11,138 bases of DNA from an uncultured Lentisphaeraceae bacterium (GTDB lineage: Bacteria > Verrucomicrobiota > Kiritimatiellia > RFP12 > DVOR01), in assembly GCA_937892925.1 (NCBI GenBank), contig CALBHX010000075.1, positions 1 through 11,138 on the forward strand. Direction: 5' to 3'. This document shows, piece by piece, positions 7,271-11,138 of the stretch. The notes under the pieces are model-generated. The model made no database searches and had not been told where the DNA came from. It saw only the letters and a program-made list of their open reading frames with translations. A program made the translations under genes and the position numbers. The first letter of the stretch is position 1, and every line of letters begins with the position of its first letter.

Positions 7271-8218
7271 CTAAAGCAAACTATCATGCCAAACAAAAGG
7301 CGTGCGCGGAATTGTTTCCAGCGAAAAACGTGGCAGTAACTCCAACGGAGAGTTCACCTGCTCGCTTGATGAAAGCCATCCACATGACCGACCTAATGCG
7401 GAAAGCAATCGTCCCGGCTCAATGCCAGCAGTTCGATACGAAGAAATCCGAGTATCCCCATGCCGCTTGGCCAAGCGACGGCCATCTATACCAATAACAA
7501 GAGGAATGTGAAAAAATGTGGGAGGGGGTAAACCAAGCCGATGATAAAGGATATATTGCGCAGGAGTAACGGGAAGAATATCGTCACCGCGCACTACATC
7601 CGTGACATTCATAGCCGCATCATCCACCACAACAGCCAATGTATAAGCCGGTTCCCGTCCGCGCGCCACCACAAAGTCGCCCGTCAGTTCTGCTGCCCGA
7701 TACGGATAGGGGCCGAAGAAACCATCCGTAAACCGCCCATCCTCCTGTTCAGTCAAGGCAACACGCCATGCCGGAGCAGGACTTCCAGTGATTAAAAGCT
7801 CAAAAGGACGAACACCGGAAGAAAACGGACGGCATGTCCCGGGATATCGCAAGACTTCTCCGGGATGTGGAGCGGACTGTGCTCGCTGAATGTCTGCCCT
7901 AGAACAATAACAAGGATATAAGCCTGGAGCCAGAGCCTTTAACGCAGTCTCATAATAAATATATCGTTCCGTTTGGCGGACAATCGTTCCATCCCAATCA
8001 AATCCAAGCCATTGTAAATCCTCTATAAGCGCAGTCTCTGCTCCCGGTTTATGTTTTGGATGATCTAAATCTTCGATTCTAAGACGAATTTTTCCACCGC
8101 AAACTCGCATTTGAAGCCAAGCTACAAGAAATGTCCGAACGTTACCTATGTGCAAAGCACCGGTCGGCGAAGGTGCTAGCCGCCCACATCGTGGTCTCCC
8201 TTGCGTTATAATACTCAA
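7271..8218 (-). CDS. gluQ: Glutamyl-Q tRNA(Asp) synthetase
   Basis: Cytoplasmic enzyme that activates glutamate and attaches it to the queuosine base at the wobble position of tRNA(Asp). It is a shortened glutamyl-tRNA synthetase without an anticodon-binding domain. The 315 residues match the usual length of about 300. It shows the class I signature RLAPSPTGALHIGN (HIGN at 23-26), the zinc site C103-x-C105, Y125, C129, and a KMSKS-like LAKRHGD around K251. The start is TTG at 8218: GGAG lies seven bases before it, and its TTGA overlaps the TGA of the permease gene. Longer in-frame starts up to 8413 would overlap the permease by about 200 bases and add residues unlike the family. Translation is probably coupled to the permease. 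The call implies that the cell carries queuosine-modified tRNA, whether made or salvaged. Confidence 0.93.
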   Translation of the reverse strand: MSIITQGRPRCGRLAPSPTGALHIGNVRTFLVAWLQMRVCGGKIRLRIEDLDHPKHKPGAETALIEDLQWLGFDWDGTIVRQTERYIYYETALKALAPGLYPCYCSRADIQRAQSAPHPGEVLRYPGTCRPFSSGVRPFELLITGSPAPAWRVALTEQEDGRFTDGFFGPYPYRAAELTGDFVVARGREPAYTLAVVVDDAAMNVTDVVRGDDILPVTPAQYILYHRLGLPPPTFFHIPLVIGIDGRRLAKRHGDTRISSYRTAGIEPGRLLSALGRSCGWLSSSEQVNSPLELLPRFSLETIPRTPFVWHDSLL

Positions 8219-9333
8219 CCCAGATCTCCAAAAAGCGAGAACCCTGTCAATACAATAGAGAATATGACATTTATCAGGGTAAACAAAAGCAGATAACGCC
8301 AAGGGCGAGCATTCTTTTCTGTTGCGTACAAGCGAAATGAAATGAGAGATGCCAGCGAAGCTATCAATGTACCAAAGCCGCCAATGTTTACACCCAAAAG
8401 TAACCCGCGCCAATTTAAGGTAAAGGGAGTTAACAAAATGGCCGCAGGAACGTTCGAGATTACTTGGCTTGTCAGGACTGCCGTAGCCTGTGTGTTTTTT
8501 TGCAAAAACCGTTCGAGTATATTACTACACGATGATATTTGCCCCAAATTATTGGAAAAAATAAAGAAACAAACAAAGGTAAACAATAATCCGTAATCGA
8601 CAGCCCGTAACGCGTTACGACAGAAAAGAAGTGCACAGCCTGTAACTATAAAAAACAACCACGTGTTTGAAAAAAGTCGAAAAACTGTCAATACACATAG
8701 GGTAAATAATAGACCATATAATAGGACTTTGTACGGATTCGCGAGGGATTGGATATGAATGAACCGAACGTATGTTGGCTCATTCTGAAGCACCTGAGTC
8801 ATGATTGTAAGCAACACCCACCCTACAAGCACCATGGGTAACATCACACAAAAAAACGCACCTGGTGCGATGTCATATGCTGTATACAAAAACAGATTCT
8901 GAGGATTCCCAATAGGTGTAGCCATTGAGCCCAGATTGGCTGCCACTGTTTGCAATACAATCACACTTGGAAGGCGATGTCGCAACGCTTGACGATCCAA
9001 TACGTAAATTGCAAACGGTACAAGGACAATCAATGCCACATCATTTGTTACAATCATGGACACCCAAAAGGACAATTGTACCAACGTATGTGCCAATGCT
9101 CGAAAACTTTGTTTTCCAACGAGCAAAATTTGCGCCAGCACACGAAACAAATTACACGCCCTCAATCCCGCAACAACAAACATTAAGCAAAAGAGTAGAT
9201 TTAACGTTTGCCAATCAATTGACTGCCACCAGTGACTTGATGGGCAAACAAAAAAAGACAAAATCGCAACACAGGCGGCAACCAGCGGTACAAATATGGT
9301 ACGCAACCACCCTAAAGCTATACAAGCTTGCAT
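8215..9333 (-). CDS. YbiR-like anion permease of the ArsB/SLC13 (ion transporter) group
   Basis: Inner-membrane secondary transporter of 372 residues with about ten or more hydrophobic segments. Conserved blocks of the group are present: MIVTNDVALIVLVPFAIYVL near residues 92-111, NLGSMATPIGNPQNLFLY near 133-150, SQVISNVPAAILL near 288-300 and GVNIGGFGTLIASLASLI near 312-330. These blocks, and the overall length, match what I remember of E. coli YbiR, whose substrate is unknown. Arsenite or a dicarboxylate cannot be inferred from the sequence. The ATG at 9333 has GGAG six bases upstream and overlaps the MATE gene by 16 bases. The end overlaps the start of gluQ by four bases. No ars regulator or reductase is nearby, which argues against an arsenic operon. 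Confidence 0.85.
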   Translation of the reverse strand: MQACIALGWLRTIFVPLVAACVAILSFFVCPSSHWWQSIDWQTLNLLFCLMFVVAGLRACNLFRVLAQILLVGKQSFRALAHTLVQLSFWVSMIVTNDVALIVLVPFAIYVLDRQALRHRLPSVIVLQTVAANLGSMATPIGNPQNLFLYTAYDIAPGAFFCVMLPMVLVGWVLLTIMTQVLQNEPTYVRFIHIQSLANPYKVLLYGLLFTLCVLTVFRLFSNTWLFFIVTGCALLFCRNALRAVDYGLLFTFVCFFIFSNNLGQISSCSNILERFLQKNTQATAVLTSQVISNVPAAILLTPFTLNWRGLLLGVNIGGFGTLIASLASLISFRLYATEKNARPWRYLLLFTLINVIFSIVLTGFSLFGDLG

Positions 9334-10679
9334 GTACCTCTCCGTTCAGGCCAATGCCAGGCGATGACAGCATATGTTATCCATAATAGAAAACTTGCAC
9401 CCACCCAAGCACATGGATCACCCCAATATACGGCATGAACTCCTAGTACAGGCAACAACACTAGCGCAACGCCTGCACGCATAACCATTTCTACTACACC
9501 AGCAACCATAGGCCAAAAGGAATGCCCAACGCCCTGCAGTGTATTTCTGAAAATAAAAATAGTCCCAAGTGGTATAAAAAAAGGAGCCGTAATGGAGAGC
9601 ATTTTTCGTCCAACCGTGAATGCTTCTGTTACGGTAGCTGATGCCCCCTGGAGGAATAACGCAATAAACACATCACTAAATAGAACCGTCAAAACCGTTA
9701 GACTCGCCCCACTCAATACAACTAGCAGAATGCTCGTGCGAACACCTTGGCGAATTCTTGTCAATTGCCCGGCACCGAAGTTTTGTGCGCTATAGGTAGC
9801 CATCGCCTGCCCGAGCGCCACCGGCAATTGAACAGCAATCATTTCAACATTACGAGCCGCCGTCATGCCAGCCATCTGAGCTACACCGAATGTATTGATT
9901 GCTCGCTGCAACACCAAGGCACCCAACCCTGTAATTGAAAACTGTAACCCCATGGGAATACCAATAGACAACTGTACACGAACGAGCTTCCTCCGGGGAC
10001 GCCATTCAGACAACCGTAGCCGCAGATCGGACAGTCGTCGAGTTACCGCGACAAAAAAACAAAATGCGGAGAAAAAACCAGCGGTTTTGGTTCCCCCCGC
10101 CGCCCCCGCCACGCCCCATTCAAATACAGTTACGAATATCACATCCAGCAGAACATTAAGCAAGCTTGCACCCACCAAGCAATACAATGGTGTCTGACTA
10201 TCACCAAACGCCCTTAGGACTGCACTTTGGAAGTTAAAAAATGCCATAAAAACAATGCCATAAAACGAAATCTGCAAGTACGTTCGAGCTTGTTCATAAA
10301 TGGAATGCGGAGTCTCCATCAAAAATAGAATAACCTCCGTGCCCAAAAGACAAAGTCCGGATATCAACACAGTAACCACGCCGCAAACCCATACACCCGT
10401 TCCGACTGCGAGTCGTACTCCGCGAGAATCGTGCGCACCAAAGCGTTGCGCGACAACCACCCCTACTCCAGATGACAACCCAAAAACAAACCCAAGCACC
10501 ACAAACAGCATGGACGTTACGCCCCCCACTGCAGCCAATGCCGTTTCGCCAAGTAAACGGCCAACCAAAATGGCATCTGTAAGGGAATAAGCGCACTGAA
10601 TAATATTACCCACAAACAACGGCCACGAAAAAGCTACGATGTGCCGTAATGGTGAACCACAGGTCATATCACGCGTCAT
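9318..10679 (-). CDS. MATE family multidrug/toxin efflux transporter
   Basis: Inner-membrane exporter of 453 residues, expected to expel cationic drugs or metabolites in exchange for H+ or Na+. Two homologous MatE halves are visible. The first covers about residues 12-175, with SWPLFVGNIIQCAYSLTDAI and the typical VLRAFGDSQTPL. The second covers about 230-400, with QLSIGIPMGLQF, a YSAQNFGAG block and NTLQGVGHSFWPM. Twelve hydrophobic segments fit the family, as does the length. I chose ATG 10679 because GAGG lies seven bases before it; a GTG at 10682 would leave only four bases. It starts 17 bases after the preceding hypothetical gene and ends overlapping the permease start. The substrate cannot be told from sequence. 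Two transporters in a row may serve one efflux or tolerance function, but this is inference. Confidence 0.92.
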   Translation of the reverse strand: MTRDMTCGSPLRHIVAFSWPLFVGNIIQCAYSLTDAILVGRLLGETALAAVGGVTSMLFVVLGFVFGLSSGVGVVVAQRFGAHDSRGVRLAVGTGVWVCGVVTVLISGLCLLGTEVILFLMETPHSIYEQARTYLQISFYGIVFMAFFNFQSAVLRAFGDSQTPLYCLVGASLLNVLLDVIFVTVFEWGVAGAAGGTKTAGFFSAFCFFVAVTRRLSDLRLRLSEWRPRRKLVRVQLSIGIPMGLQFSITGLGALVLQRAINTFGVAQMAGMTAARNVEMIAVQLPVALGQAMATYSAQNFGAGQLTRIRQGVRTSILLVVLSGASLTVLTVLFSDVFIALFLQGASATVTEAFTVGRKMLSITAPFFIPLGTIFIFRNTLQGVGHSFWPMVAGVVEMVMRAGVALVLLPVLGVHAVYWGDPCAWVGASFLLWITYAVIAWHWPERRGTCKLV

Positions 10680-10696
10680 CACACGTCCTCGTCTGG

Positions 10697-11098
10697 TTAC
10701 CCATTTTGACCCAATGAAAGATCCCCGTGAATTTTCCAGCCATATCTATCCAAATCGACCAAAAGGTGCCGACCAGGGAATACTTGCGGCAATCGTTTTC
10801 GTAATATCTCAACCATTACCTGCTCCCATTTCTTTTGAAGTTCCTGTGAAACAGGCAACAATGTAGAGGCACGTAGCTCTAACGTATATCCAGGCCCATA
10901 AAAAGAGCCGATTCCAGCCGAAAACTTTGCTGCAACGGAAAATAAACCATCATACTGCGGATTGGCAGTCTTACCCATAGCCGGACGTTGCGGATGCCGT
11001 GGCAACATACGCCCATATTCAATTTCCAAGACGTTATCCACCTCAGCTAAAACTTTTGCCAAGGAGCTTTCGAATGCTTCTAGCGAATTATTCCGCAT
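10697..11098 (-). CDS. Hypothetical protein, 133 residues
   Basis: I do not recognise this protein. It begins MRNNSLEAFESSLAKVLAEV and appears soluble, with no signal peptide or membrane segment. An N-terminal helix of about 30 residues (with LEIEYGRML) leads to a proline-containing linker (PRHPQRPAMGKTANPQ). A section around LFSVAAKFSAGIGSFYGPGY follows, then a second helix (SQELQKKWEQVMVEILRKRL) and a short C-terminal strand region. The ATG at 11098 has GGAG six bases upstream. The same frame stays open to the window edge (TTG at 11110 and nine further codons), so a longer protein entering from outside cannot be excluded. It lies 17 bases before the MATE gene and is likely cotranscribed. 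Coding character and the ribosome site support it as a real gene. Confidence 0.72.
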   Translation of the reverse strand: MRNNSLEAFESSLAKVLAEVDNVLEIEYGRMLPRHPQRPAMGKTANPQYDGLFSVAAKFSAGIGSFYGPGYTLELRASTLLPVSQELQKKWEQVMVEILRKRLPQVFPGRHLLVDLDRYGWKIHGDLSLGQNG

Positions 11099-11138
11099 GT
11101 GCGGCTCCAACCGCTGGATGAAGATAAATTGGTAACGC

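Noticed and set aside
8219..8413. A 65-residue N-terminal extension of gluQ
   Set aside because: It would overlap the permease gene for about 200 bases, has no ribosome site, and the extra residues do not resemble the family; the TTG at 8218 is better placed.
8215..9333. Arsenite efflux gene (arsB)
   Set aside because: Blocks match the wider ArsB/SLC13 group, but length and motifs are closer to YbiR and no arsenic genes are nearby.
165..10866. Numerous plus-strand open frames of 60-150 codons
   Set aside because: All lie opposite well-supported minus-strand genes, lack ribosome sites and recognisable motifs, and are expected shadows.

Overview
The window reads as one densely packed, unidirectional stretch of bacterial chromosome. 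Every gene I can support lies on the minus strand, and most neighbours overlap or sit within about 10 bases of each other. Transcription runs from high to low coordinates. Base composition is moderate, in the mid-40s percent GC by eye. An ExbB/ExbD/TonB-type set, a signal-peptide-bearing M60 (enhancin/mucinase-type) metallopeptidase and a ComEC channel point to a diderm bacterium. The M60 protein and the poor match of several proteins to proteobacterial norms make a gut member of the PVC superphylum (Kiritimatiellota, Lentisphaerota or Verrucomicrobiota) my best guess. This is inference, held with about 50% confidence.

Layout in transcription order. (1) 11098-7271: an unrecognised 133-residue protein, a MATE efflux pump, a YbiR-like SLC13/ArsB-type permease, and glutamyl-Q tRNA(Asp) synthetase (gluQ). 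The permease and gluQ are joined by a TTGA stop/start overlap. (2) 7270-6996: a roughly 275-base gap. It holds what looks like a small gene broken by one base at a run of five Gs, then a good sigma70-type promoter placed almost on top of the next start codon. (3) 6995-2529: a coupled cluster of a CxxCxxCC cysteine-cluster protein, ExbB, ExbD, a TonB-position membrane protein and the M60 metallopeptidase. (4) 2518 to base 1: a COG0731-type radical SAM protein and the N-terminal 513 residues of ComEC, which runs off the window.

How they may work together: ExbB, ExbD and the TonB-like protein would form an inner-membrane energy-transducing complex, and the exported M60 protein could attack glycoproteins outside the inner membrane. 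The most unusual point is that both acidic membrane residues normally tied to proton use are replaced, the Asp of ExbD by Asn43 and the Glu of ExbB by Gly153. The conserved threonines of ExbB are kept. Either the complex is energised differently or it has another role. I saw no rRNA, tRNA, CRISPR array, insertion sequence or clear intrinsic terminator.
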